From Entrophospora sp. SA101 (taxonomy: Eukaryota > Glomeromycota > Glomeromycetes > Entrophosporales > Entrophosporaceae): a stretch of DNA of 64,000 nt. Of this stretch, positions 45,268 through 55,629 are shown piece by piece. Location: positions 1,161 to 65,160 of the forward strand of contig CAUDNR010002347.1 in assembly GCA_958430865.1 (NCBI GenBank), read 5' to 3'. How positions within the stretch are numbered: position 1 is the stretch's first letter; each line of letters begins with the position of its first letter. The notes beneath the pieces were generated by a model. The model searched no databases. It saw nothing but the letters and a program-made list of their open reading frames with translations, and had not been told where the DNA came from. A program made the translations under genes and the position numbers.

Positions 45268-48228
45268 ATGGATTATAAATTCGATCCAGCATATTTACAA
45301 CTGTTAGACACCAACCGGGAATTACGGCAAGAGATAAATGATGAAGTGAATAATAATAATACAAATGAAAAAAAAATCCGGCATCTCATAAAAGAGTTAG
45401 AGCAATGTAATAGGACCGTTTTTCATCAAGATTCTACTATTGTATACTATGAATCAGAGATACAGGAACTTAAATTCCGGATTTCCAATCTTGAAAAGCG
45501 TCTACAGAAGGCATTAGTAGATATTGAGCATAAAGAGGATTCGTTGGTTATATCAGATAGTAGAATAAATGAACTTCAGGAAGAAATAAATACTCTCAAA
45601 AATAGAATTCGAGATTTGACGTCGCGAAAAAATAAAAAACTTTCCATGTCTCAAGTATCTAATATGAATGAGACCAGAACCATTGTCGAATCAGTTCGAA
45701 ACGCATTCAATAATATTGATTCCGTATTACGAAGAATACCAGGTCTCCCACGAAATATTGAGAGTGAATTTACTGATATTAAAAATGCCGTGACTAGACT
45801 TCAAGGTGTAGCTAATAGGGAAAAAAATCGAGCGGATCAGATTCAAGTCCAAGTAGCTAGACTACGGAGAGAAATTAAAGCATCTGAGGATGAAAATGCA
45901 TTATCACTCATGGCGTATAACAATGAAAAAGAAGCACGCCGTAGTTGGTATTTCTCATATAAAGATAAACATAGGCGAGTTGGAGAAATGATACGAGAGA
46001 AATTTGCATATAAATTTTTAATCCGCCATTATGCAAAAAAGTTAAAGGAGTGTCAGGATCACGGTAAAGCTCTCAATTTCAAACTCAATTCCATAGAAAA
46101 AGCAAAAAATAAACAGTTATTGCAAAAACATCTATCTGAATGGGAGTATAAAACACGAGAAGCAAAAGGTTTAACGATTAAAGTTCCAATGCCTAATTCA
46201 CCTGATTTCTCGTCATCTTTTTACTCAGATTCTAGCGATACTGGAAGTCTAACAGGAGGTATGCGCCAAAAATTTGATACAATCCATAGACATAGTAGAA
46301 GAACTAGTGATATTTTGGGTAATATTGAAGAGGAATTACATTCTAGCGATAATGAGGATAGTGAAAATTCATCAAACTCCATAATTATCGAAGGTACGTC
46401 TAATACTGATATACCGCCCCTATTTAATGACCCGAATTCTTCTAGTTCAGATGATTCAGATGATGAGGAAATTCGAAGTTTATCTTCTTCAGATGATGAT
46501 ATTCATACAAGTTGTAGACAAATCCACATTCAGAATATTAGATTACGACGTAAGGCAGAACAAGATTTACTAGAATGCCGCAATGAAAAGGGCCTATTGG
46601 AATTTAATCGAGATCGCCTTGTGAATGATCTTGAAATAGCTGAGGATGATATCATCGATCAGAACCGAATAATAAATATTTTAAATCAAGAAAATTTATT
46701 GCTTCGGAATAATAATCCGCATATAAATAACAATCGAACAGGTATGGTTGGTTACGAATTAAAAAAATTTCATGGATCTCCTACTGAAGATCCCGAAGAA
46801 CATATTGAAGAATTTAGATTGTGGCTTGTAGGTTCTGGAATAGATGTAGGTGCTGGCCATGCTAATAGAATTAATGCTCATGGTGTTTTTATAGCGTCTC
46901 TCAAAGGTGATGCTAAAGATTGGTATGAAAGAACCATCCATGGAAAAAATTGGGAATTGAGGAATTTACTTGATAATACGGCACAAGCTAATTTAGGTGC
47001 CGTTCAAGGACAAAATGCAGGCCAATTGGGAGCACAAGCATTAAATCGTGCAAATGGGCAGAATGGTAATGTTATAATTCCAGCTCATACAGTATTTGAT
47101 GAAGACTGGTCTTTTGCTGATGGACGACCAACTGATCGTTTACCTAATGCACCAAATACTAATACAGGTAATACTGTAGTTGTACCTGGTATTCGACTCG
47201 GACAAGTATTATACTGGTTTAGAACTAACTATCCTACAGTTACTGCAGAGAAACAACGAGTACTTTTTGGTTCAACTGTTCAAGGAAGTGATCCTGTTGG
47301 CCGTTTCTATTCTAATTTGCGAAGGTTAGCTAGGCTTGCAGGTATAGATGTACAACAAATTCGATTACAATTTATTCGTGGACTTTCACCCGCCAACCAG
47401 ATAGAAGTTCGTCGTTTAGGGCTTGAAAAATCTGTAGATGAATTACTTCCAAAACTTGAAGAAATCGAAAGATATACAGCAGAACAGTTATCTGGAGCTT
47501 ATTTACGTCCAATTTCAGATCCAACGTCAACAAATAAAATTCGTAATAAAGATAATGTTTCAGATAATACCGGTATGACTGAAACTGATATCAAAAACTT
47601 AGTAAAATCTATGATTTCCTCTTCAGAACAAGATGAATCTTCTCAAATTCACGAAAGAAAATTATTACGTCCTAGTCAAATGGAACCAGGAAAAATATAT
47701 CGGGGTCCAGGTTTGCGCTTAAATGACCAAGAATGGCTTCGAATGGATGAGGCAACAGATCGTCTTAGTGCTTTAGCAGGTCCATCTTATCTACAAACTT
47801 TCATGGATAAAATTAGTAAAGGAATAATGGATAGAATTACGCCTCTCTTACCCCAAAAGAAAAAAAATACTTCTAATGATGGTATGGATGAAATTACTAA
47901 TGGTATGGCAGAATTATCAATAAATAATGCTATAGCAAAAGGTATTGAAGCAGGCGTCAATGCTGTTATTAAATCATCCAAACACCGTTGTTCGAATTGT
48001 AATAGAACTGGACATAATTCTCGCAAGTGTACTCGTAAGAAAAGGTCCAAGAGTAGATCCAAAAAGAGAGGCAGTGTTAATAAGGTTGCTGTAGATTCGG
48101 GTTCAGATACAAACTCTTCCAATAATGATTCTTCAGATAATAACTCCGATTCTGGGGATTCCTCGTCTGAAGTTGAATCTGATCATAGTTTTGATGTACA
48201 CGTCTCTAAAGCAAAAAAAAACAAGTAA
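45268..48228 (+). CDS. Gag-like capsid polyprotein with long N-terminal coiled coil
   Basis: 986 residues. Residues about 10-110 and 140-300 are coiled coil, followed by Ser/Asp-rich linkers (SSSDDSDDEE) and a second coiled coil (about 420-490). The retrotransposon Gag domain starts near 495 (KKFHGSPTEDPEEHIEEFRLW, ASLKGDAKDWYERTI) and continues past a Gly/Asn insertion (FYSNLRRLARLAGID, FIRGLSPANQIEV). A CCHC zinc knuckle CSNCNRTGHNSRKC lies near 910, then a basic and Ser/Asp tail. The N-terminal coiled coil is not usual for Ty3-type Gag. The frame ends at TAA right after an A-rich slippery site, with the protease in the -1 frame. Confidence 0.8.
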   Translation: MDYKFDPAYLQLLDTNRELRQEINDEVNNNNTNEKKIRHLIKELEQCNRTVFHQDSTIVYYESEIQELKFRISNLEKRLQKALVDIEHKEDSLVISDSRINELQEEINTLKNRIRDLTSRKNKKLSMSQVSNMNETRTIVESVRNAFNNIDSVLRRIPGLPRNIESEFTDIKNAVTRLQGVANREKNRADQIQVQVARLRREIKASEDENALSLMAYNNEKEARRSWYFSYKDKHRRVGEMIREKFAYKFLIRHYAKKLKECQDHGKALNFKLNSIEKAKNKQLLQKHLSEWEYKTREAKGLTIKVPMPNSPDFSSSFYSDSSDTGSLTGGMRQKFDTIHRHSRRTSDILGNIEEELHSSDNEDSENSSNSIIIEGTSNTDIPPLFNDPNSSSSDDSDDEEIRSLSSSDDDIHTSCRQIHIQNIRLRRKAEQDLLECRNEKGLLEFNRDRLVNDLEIAEDDIIDQNRIINILNQENLLLRNNNPHINNNRTGMVGYELKKFHGSPTEDPEEHIEEFRLWLVGSGIDVGAGHANRINAHGVFIASLKGDAKDWYERTIHGKNWELRNLLDNTAQANLGAVQGQNAGQLGAQALNRANGQNGNVIIPAHTVFDEDWSFADGRPTDRLPNAPNTNTGNTVVVPGIRLGQVLYWFRTNYPTVTAEKQRVLFGSTVQGSDPVGRFYSNLRRLARLAGIDVQQIRLQFIRGLSPANQIEVRRLGLEKSVDELLPKLEEIERYTAEQLSGAYLRPISDPTSTNKIRNKDNVSDNTGMTETDIKNLVKSMISSSEQDESSQIHERKLLRPSQMEPGKIYRGPGLRLNDQEWLRMDEATDRLSALAGPSYLQTFMDKISKGIMDRITPLLPQKKKNTSNDGMDEITNGMAELSINNAIAKGIEAGVNAVIKSSKHRCSNCNRTGHNSRKCTRKKRSKSRSKKRGSVNKVAVDSGSDTNSSNNDSSDNNSDSGDSSSEVESDHSFDVHVSKAKKNK
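48216..48222 (+). promoter_or_regulatory. candidate -1 ribosomal frameshift site (gag-pro)
   Basis: Heptamer A AAA AAC in the Gag frame (GCA AAA AAA AAC AAG TAA). Slippage by -1 continues as CAA GTA AAG CGG, which is exactly the frame of the protease region and stays open for about 327 codons. This is the classical slippery heptamer of several retroviruses. No clear pseudoknot was found by eye downstream. Confidence 0.65.
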
Positions 48229-49205
48229 AGCGGAAGAGTAAATCGGATAAATCATTATATAAAAAGTCTGGTTCAAAGAAGAGACAGAGTCTCGAATCTC
48301 CGATTCAACGTTCTTCACAAAAAATACAAAAGAAATCAGGTACGATTATCGACTCACAAATTCGAAAAATTATTCTAGCTATGTTTAACGATCCAGAGGT
48401 TATAGAAACGATTAAAAACAATATTAATAATACGAATTTATCTATGACTCGAAGAGTCGCCCCAAGGCCTGCAAAACCTGACTTTACTGCAAAGCAGGGC
48501 ACTTCGTGCTTAAATTATCGAGAGCCGGCCCCAGAAATACCCGAATCAGATGACGAAGAGGAGACACTGAACGATCCTATGGAGATAGATTTTGTTCGAA
48601 GAAAGGAACCTACCACAAGCCTTGCAACTATACCAGTTAAAATTCGACGATTGAAAATTCCAGCAATGTGTCTTGACAGTGGAGCTGAACCTGCAATTGT
48701 ATCAGAAGATATTGTTAAACGTGTAAATTGGCCAATTGATAAATCAGAAAAATACGATCTTAGTGGTGTTGCAACAGTTCCGACAAAATCTATTGGTATT
48801 GCTCGTAATTTCCCAATAACATTCCCTCTAGGTTTTACTATACGTGAAGATTTTGTAGTTGTACGACCTCCTAAACCAACTTTGATATTTCCAAATCCAC
48901 TTCTCAAGAAATATAAATGCGCTATAGATTGGGGGAAAGATGAATTGAAAATTCCTTTCAATGGGAAGGATCACATTATTCCAGTAACTATGCACAAGGT
49001 AAAAAATAATCTTGAAGTAAATTGCGCTACCGCATCTCAGAATGATAAGTCTTCGGTATCTGATCAAATTTCTCAAGAGACAGATAGTGATAAGGATGAC
49101 AATATAACATTGGAGGAATGGCATGCTCCTGTGCGTTTTATCCCAGATTCTGACGATTCATCATTAGCAGAGCAAGTACCAAAGGTGTTAAAAAAAAATG
49201 CGTAA
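48222..49205 (+). CDS. retropepsin-like aspartic protease domain
   Basis: Reached by -1 frameshift from gag; an internal ATG at 48381 could start it independently. Catalytic motif MCLDSGAEPAIV with one Asp-Ser-Gly per monomer, and a downstream hydrophobic strand with GIARNFPITFPLGF and FPNPLLKKYKCAIDW, as in retropepsin dimers. The segment upstream of the protease contains the short palindromic repeats GACTCGAAGAGTC and GGGCACTTCGTGC in frame. Ends with TAA at 49203-49205 next to a second slippery site. No reverse transcriptase or RNase H follows. Confidence 0.75.
   Translation, partial: QVKRKSKSDKSLYKKSGSKKRQSLESPIQRSSQKIQKKSGTIIDSQIRKIILAMFNDPEVIETIKNNINNTNLSMTRRVAPRPAKPDFTAKQGTSCLNYREPAPEIPESDDEEETLNDPMEIDFVRRKEPTTSLATIPVKIRRLKIPAMCLDSGAEPAIVSEDIVKRVNWPIDKSEKYDLSGVATVPTKSIGIARNFPITFPLGFTIREDFVVVRPPKPTLIFPNPLLKKYKCAIDWGKDELKIPFNGKDHIIPVTMHKVKNNLEVNCATASQNDKSSVSDQISQETDSDKDDNITLEEWHAPVRFIPDSDDSSLAEQVPKVLKKNA
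49193..49199 (+). promoter_or_regulatory. second candidate -1 frameshift site
   Basis: TTA AAA AAA AAT GCG TAA in the protease frame contains A AAA AAT. A -1 shift enters a 38-codon open frame that begins CVNCERYEKE and ends with TAG at 49313-49315. The CxxC start makes coding plausible; the small size leaves doubt. Confidence 0.4.
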
Positions 49206-49355
49206 ATTGCGAGAGGTATGAGAAAGAAATGTATGATGCAACAAAAATTATCACTAATCTTAATACTCTTGTTTATCACTACATTGGATTACCTGGTAAA
49301 GAAAATAGAGAGTAGGGTCGCCCTGCTTTGCAATAGAATAGACAAAATTCGGAGA

Positions 49356-49943
49356 TTATAACTCATCAATTTTATATTTCGAATTTGATAAATTTTCCTT
49401 GCCTTCTTCTACTGCACGTCTAAAAGAGGCTAATGTATCTGTAGAATATGCAGGCTTTTCATCTATTTTTTCTATTAAGTCTTTGGTGATAATAGGCAAG
49501 TTGGATTTTCGAACAGATTTGGATCTCTTTGTTTTTGTTCGTTTACTTGGTTCTTCTGATATATTATAACCCTTTAGGGTTGACTCTTCGGTCCTACATA
49601 GCAATGGGACTTTATCTCTATCTAAAGACAGGGATTCTATATGAAGAACATCTGTAGCAGAATTTGATATATTAGCGGAGCTAGTGTCAGTGGCAAAGCC
49701 ACGAGTCTCCGACTCAAGACACTTAGTATCGTGATTATATGTTTGAGGTATAGGTTGATCCCAAGCAACCCTATTAGCTTCTTCTCTCCAGATTTGATAA
49801 ATCCGTTTTGATGATGTTCTATATTTTTTTAATAAATCCTTTAAAATTTCATTTCTTGGTTCCAAATCACGGCATTGCATAATATAATCATAATCTGCTG
49901 AAGAAAATAAAGGTGTGCCAAATTTTATACGTGGTCTAACCAT
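49356..49943 (-). CDS. unknown protein with helix-turn-helix-like N-terminus
   Basis: 195 residues from MVRPRIKFGTPLF; the frame upstream is an ATATATC repeat. The segment YDYIMQCRDLEPRNEILKDLLKKYRTSSKRIYQIWREE has the look of a resolvase/HTH helix pair. The remainder is polar, with a KRTKTKRSKS basic patch that may be a nuclear signal. At 49681-49722 the coding sequence carries a short palindromic repeat (GGCAAAGCC, GAGTCTCCGACTC) found elsewhere between genes. It lies tail to tail with Gag-Pro and could be an element regulator. Confidence 0.5.
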   Translation of the reverse strand: MVRPRIKFGTPLFSSADYDYIMQCRDLEPRNEILKDLLKKYRTSSKRIYQIWREEANRVAWDQPIPQTYNHDTKCLESETRGFATDTSSANISNSATDVLHIESLSLDRDKVPLLCRTEESTLKGYNISEEPSKRTKTKRSKSVRKSNLPIITKDLIEKIDEKPAYSTDTLASFRRAVEEGKENLSNSKYKIDEL

Positions 49944-50216
49944 AATGCTGGAAGTAACTACACAGTAGCTATTTTTATTTGGAAAATACAATATATTAAA
50001 ATATAAAAAATAATGGAAAAATGTAATATATCGGAAAAATGTAATATATCGAAAAAATGTAATATATCGGAAAAAATATGTAGAATAAAAAAAGAGTTCC
50101 CTAATATTCGAAAAAAAATAAAACATATCAAATATATCAAATATATCAAATATATCAAATATTCCTATTGCTTTCAAAATTTTTAATTTTTTAACGAAGC
50201 AAGTTTTATTAATATT

Positions 50217-51245
50217 ATGGATATCAATGAAGAATTGCGTTATGGTGTAAAAATTATATCCGAATTAAATGCTTGCAATAAAACATTGCGAGATACTCAA
50301 TTAAAACAAAATAAGAAGTGGGATCGGGAAAGAAAACAGTGGGACCGGGAAAGAAAGCAATGGGAAAGTGCATTTGATAATGTTAATAGTGATAAACAGA
50401 AGTTACATACCCACGCTTCAGAACTTATTGGTGAGACTAAGCGGTTGAAAATTGAAAATACTAACCTTACCTCTGAGAATATTCGTAAAGATCTTTCTCT
50501 TGCTGAATCCAAGGCTGAGAATGATATAAAATCTAAGAAAATTAGATCACTTGAGTCTATGATCAAGATATTGGAAGGTAAGTTGAAATCGGCTCAGATG
50601 GATGTGCTTTCGATTCAAAATGACTCACTAAAAAAAGATTCCGAGATATTATCCCTCAAATCCAAAATAGCTGAATTAGAAAATATAAAGAGCTCATTGG
50701 AATCAAAGGTCAATGAGCTTGAGTATCTGAAATCGGAGGCTATATTGAAACCCATAGTTGGTGGTGATGACGGAAAAAATATTACTAAGTCTGATAATAT
50801 ATCTTTGGGTAGTACTGATCTCAGTAAATATTTTGTACGCAGAAAAAATATGGATCAAGCTGGAAAAATTGATACTATTATACCGAATTACACTGATGAT
50901 GAAAGTACTCCTATACCCAAATCTCCGAGAGTAAATACTGAGATTACTCCCAAGGTAAGTGATGAAACTAACATTAGCGAAACTAACAAGCCTATTATGT
51001 TTCAAAACCAAGAAATAAAGAATCTGACCCCATATCTTGCACAACCAGAAAATTATATCCTCTCTCCGATCAAACCACATCCTCAGATTTCGGTGGGAGG
51101 AATAGAAGCAATAAGACCTAGTCTTGAGGCTTTGCCTCTTTCTGCTGTGGCAAGCACTTTGATGTCACTGCTATCAGCATATATTTGTCTTATTTTGTTT
51201 ATTATCACGGTTATGTGGTTCGTGAGAACGTACATGGGGGTTTGA
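50217..51245 (+). CDS. coiled-coil protein with C-terminal transmembrane helix
   Basis: 342 residues. Coiled coil from about residue 10 to 185 with a KKWDRERKQ / RKQWDRERK tandem repeat near 30-45. A polar linker follows, then a single hydrophobic helix at the end (STLMSLLSAYICLILFIITVMWFV) leaving a five-residue tail, the layout of a tail-anchored protein. The coding sequence at 51114-51143 contains a GAGGCTTTGCCTC palindrome also seen at 39.28 kb. It ends TGA TAG. It lies between the HTH-like gene and the polymerase, so it may be a structural or membrane protein of the element. Confidence 0.58.
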   Translation: MDINEELRYGVKIISELNACNKTLRDTQLKQNKKWDRERKQWDRERKQWESAFDNVNSDKQKLHTHASELIGETKRLKIENTNLTSENIRKDLSLAESKAENDIKSKKIRSLESMIKILEGKLKSAQMDVLSIQNDSLKKDSEILSLKSKIAELENIKSSLESKVNELEYLKSEAILKPIVGGDDGKNITKSDNISLGSTDLSKYFVRRKNMDQAGKIDTIIPNYTDDESTPIPKSPRVNTEITPKVSDETNISETNKPIMFQNQEIKNLTPYLAQPENYILSPIKPHPQISVGGIEAIRPSLEALPLSAVASTLMSLLSAYICLILFIITVMWFVRTYMGV

Positions 51246-51369
51246 TAGGAAAAAACATGATCGGTTACTGGATACGTGGATTGGACATTAGAAGTCATCT
51301 ATTTAAACTTGGGATTTATTTATGTACGAAAAAATATTAATTCTATTGTATAGGTATCTTAGTAGATAT

Positions 51370-54300
51370 TTATAATGGGCTCACCGCTTTATTCCATGTA
51401 TTTAGAAAATCGTCAAGTGCCATTTGATCGGATTTCGTTATATTGGATAAGGTAGGTTGCTCGGCAATAATCTCTTTTTTTCTCATAGTCTCTGGTTGGC
51501 CAATTTTATCTGGGATTGTTATATGTTCTTTATATCGCATATGATATACTAACTTATGGAAGAAAACATCATATTTCTCGATAATTGGGATAAGTACATT
51601 TAGATGTTTCGTAAAATCCACGCATATAGATTCTTTTACTTCATCACTTACCAAAAGATCATCATTCTCAGTATATGCTCTGGCGTATTTCAAAAACTTT
51701 TCCCACAATCTTTCGATAGAATCATTACCTTTAAAATCCTCAAAATTGATCCATTCACCCTGAAGAATTTCATATGATTTTCCTATATTTTTTGATAACA
51801 TCTCTCTTCCTTTTTTCACAGCATTTTTATAAGCACGTTTATAGGCGTACCCACGATTAGATATTATTTTAGAATCTATTCCATTTATCTCCTTAATATA
51901 CGACTCAAGCCACTTCTTGGCCTTATTTTGAGTATAGATATCAATCTGTTTATACTTCTCATCCAAGTCAGAAATTTGCATAATCTCATCGGTAGGTGGT
52001 GGTTCATATCTTTTATCATACATTATGAATCGGGCACAAAGTGCAGTAATAGTATTTTCAAAGTAATGGGATAGATCCAACTCCTTATTTAATTCTTTTA
52101 CAACATCCACGAATTCCATTTGGTCACTCTTTTTCAGTGTAAGCTTTTTACCAGATAAACCAAAGAGTGAATCCGGGTGGATCATTACATAACTAAAGTG
52201 TTCTCCTGGATCTGGAATCTTTTTTTCATATTCTTTTCTCATCCGTTTTATAAACTTTTGAACACGTATATTATTTTTATTAGGCTTCCACACAGCTGAC
52301 TCTATAAACTGCTCGAAATCCCATTGTTTAGGATTGGATACAGCTTCTTTAAGAACATCTTCAACAATCTGATGGAGTGAACGTACATTATTGATATCCA
52401 TAACTCCCCACATGATTCGATCTCCTATAGTTCTAAAAAGTTGGGACTTACCTTGTTTTATGGTATCAATCCCTTTGATGAAAAGTTCATCTGGTTTGAA
52501 GTTCACAGCTTCCTTGTGTGCTATACCAAAATACTTCTTCTTACCAGTAAAACAGACGGGAAATAATACCTCTTCATATGCCATTTTTAGGTAAACCGAT
52601 CTGCTTTTTAACCTAAGAAATGAATTTACCTCATTACATAGTCTTTCCATTACCTTCATAGTAATTTCAACCATTTCCGTCCAATACTCTAACTTTGAGA
52701 TTGTACCTTTGCCATTATTATAAGCGAGATCACATTCTTTATAATAATTATTGGGGGATTTAAGATACAAAGAGTCTGTATCACCATACATAATTTCAAA
52801 ACCTTTCTTTTTCACGTATTCTGCAACAAGCTTAATATTATACTGCCCCGCTGATGTAACGCCACCAGCAAGCTGGCGTATATAAAAAGGTGAGAGACTG
52901 TTGCCCGTTTCACCATAAAATGAATTCATATACACTTTTAATGCTTTCTGCTTTGAATCTAAGTAGCTGTAGTCAAAACAAATTGAATCATATTCTTCTA
53001 TAAAATTCTTATAATGTGTTCCAATAAAATTATTTAGGGTTTTGGTCACGTCTAGGCATTTCTTTTCATCTTTTATATCTTCCAGAATACCTTTAATGGT
53101 TTCTACAGTTACTATCGAATTAACTTCAGAATTTATTCTACTTTTCACAAGTCCCATATGCTCTATTTTCTTTCCAAGGGGTTTCAATTGGGTCTTCATC
53201 TCATTTCACTTATTAAGTAAATATTCTAATAGAGATGGATATAAGCCTTTTTGGTTAGATTTGTTTTCATGTCGTATGCTCCATGCATGAATGGTTCCAC
53301 CAAACTCAATTGTATGAAGTACTTTGTTTTCTTTCTTTAGTACATTTGCTTCAGTTAATGTATATACCATCTTTTCTGGTGATAAATTATAAGTCATAAT
53401 AAGACTCGGATACAATGATGCAAAATCCAAACCTGTAACTGGACGTTTATCTTCAAGCCTTTATCTGGAGGGTATACATAAGCTCCTGGGAATGATCCTT
53501 TTTCAGTTTTTTTCATTATCATGGTAACTAGAATATCTCGCTTCCATGCTTCGGCACCTAAGAGATTACGTACCTTCATACCTATAGCATAATAATGTGA
53601 ATCGAATAAAGATATATAAGCAATAGATGCTAAGCCCCTATAGTCATTTATCATATTTTTCTCCACCATAAGTCGCTGACAAGATTTAGCATCCACGATA
53701 CAATACTCTGCAATTTTATGCATATATTTGGTAGTTTCAGTCGTAGTAGAGATTTTGCTTTGCTCATAATATTTTCTCATATTCTTTATAGATAAATCTA
53801 TTTTACTTTCGAGACCATTGATTTCTAAGTAATGGTTAAGTGTATTTATCTCAGAATCCGGATGAAGTTTTTTACAACATACTATCACATCAATCGGAAC
53901 ACATCCGGGAATTTTAAGAAAGGTGGATGTAAACGTTTTGTCGGGAGTGATTTTAATTTCTATTCCTTCCCGATTCTTTATTTTTTTTTCTTTGATATTA
54001 TGATTATCCTTTTTCCCTTCCGATTTCACTTCCCATGTGTTTTCCTTATGAAAGAAATCTTTATAGAAAGGTTCGCCTACCCCTCCATAGTAATTCCAAC
54101 GAAGAATACCATCAATTGTAGACTTTTTACGTGGATTTGCTGACATTTTTGTCAACATCCAATCTAAGATTTTCCACTGAGTAGCTCTTTCTACTATGAA
54201 TGGCCAGTCATATTTAGATCCATAATATGTAAGTTCGATATCGGGGGCTAATAATTGCCAGCATAAAGCAAATGCTTTTAGTAGATTTTTTTCATTTCCA

Positions 54301-55517
54301 CAAATAATCGTTATCCAATTTGGATCTGGTGCAGTTTCCATATCAACGAGACAAATCTGTTTCAATGGTTTTGGATCATCCTTCCAGTGAACAGTCATAC
54401 AAATCATAAATATGTTATCTTCTTTATATCTTGCCATAGGGACATGGTCCAATCCAAGCGTTGAATGCGTTTCTATATCCCAGGTAAGAACTAGTGCTCG
54501 ATCATGAGTAATGAATGAAGATGGATAAGCCTTATATAATACTATAGGATCCTCTACAGAATGATAATTATTAATAGATACATAGAAAGCGTGTCCACAA
54601 AGTGGAGAACGAACACTATAAGGCATCCTGCCATTATTATATTCATACTTGGTTAATAAAGCCCATCCAGAGAGTGGTATCCTATATTCTCGAGCAACTT
54701 TTCGGTAATATGCTCTCAAATCATCTGAGGCGGTTTCCAGTTTGTGCTCGTCGGCGATTTCTAAATTGTAATTTAAAATAATTGTAAGAGCGATTGATCT
54801 TTGCTTAATATCAGTTGTAACGATGCGAATATGAGGTTTTGGTTCTTTATAATATCTACTGATTGGAAATGCTTTTATATGTTCTGTCCGGAGGTTGGTC
54901 ATATCTACGACCCCCCTTTCATCTTTTCCATTGGCAAGAATATTTTTTATTTCGATCTCAAATACGTCAATATTTTTATTATCAGGGACGCGAATATCAA
55001 AGAAAACTTTTATACCGGAAATAGTTACTACAGCTTTTTGACCATCAACAAGAAAACCATAAATACGTAAAATGTAATGTGGGATATTATTTATATATTC
55101 ATTATATTCTTCAATGTCTATTGGCATAAAAGGTATATCTTCTCCATTGACTAAAGCCTGTTTAATAGTTGCCATTGATCCGTAGTCATCATTTTCTGTA
55201 ATTATCATATTGCGACTTGGATGGACTGGTAAATACTCTCTCCCATTGTATCGATATACTTCGCTTACTTTTTTACTTTCCGAAATCTGTGATTGAGGAA
55301 AAGCTTTAAACCCCCAGTGGTAGAACGCCCCATTATTTTCTGCCTCTAACTCTGGCTCGAAATTTTCAGCAATTTCTGGGCTCTCTGGTCAAGAAAGTGA
55401 TACTTCCGCCTCTGTTGGCGCATGATTGATGTTTTCTTGGAAATTTTGGTTTTCCACAGTTGGTATATCGGATGATACAGGTACAATAGGCATGCTATGT
55501 TCACTTTGGGTACTCAT
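51370..55517 (-). pseudogene. family B DNA polymerase, NCLDV/eukaryotic-replicative type, decayed
   Basis: Reading from ATG at 55517 to TAA at 51370-51372. An exonuclease domain shows TWDIETHS (Exo I), TYYGSKYDWPF (Exo II, with Ser at the usual Asn) and YCIVDAKS (Exo III). Polymerase motif A is in the 53206-53430 frame ([11 protein letters not shown]), motif B is [12 protein letters not shown] and motif C is MYGDTDSLY. Three lesions break it: TGA at 55389-55391, a one-base deletion near 53455 just before motif A, and TGA at 53206-53208 at a place where relatives have Arg (LLxxRxxxK). The motif set differs from the polymerase at 22.3-26.9 kb and resembles polymerases of large DNA viruses and of eukaryotes. 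All catalytic residues remain readable, so loss is recent. Confidence 0.82.
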
Positions 55518-55629
55518 GTTTTTTCTGAAAGTATAATATTCGGAATTAAAAAGTTCAAAATGAAAATTAATTCTAAAGAATATTGATCAGTACATATTAT
55601 ATACTCAATCAAGATAAACATCAAAAAGA

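Noticed and set aside
45268..49315. Complete LTR retrotransposon
   Set aside because: No reverse transcriptase, RNase H or recognisable LTR pair was seen around Gag-Pro; the integrase is on the opposite strand and of Maverick type.
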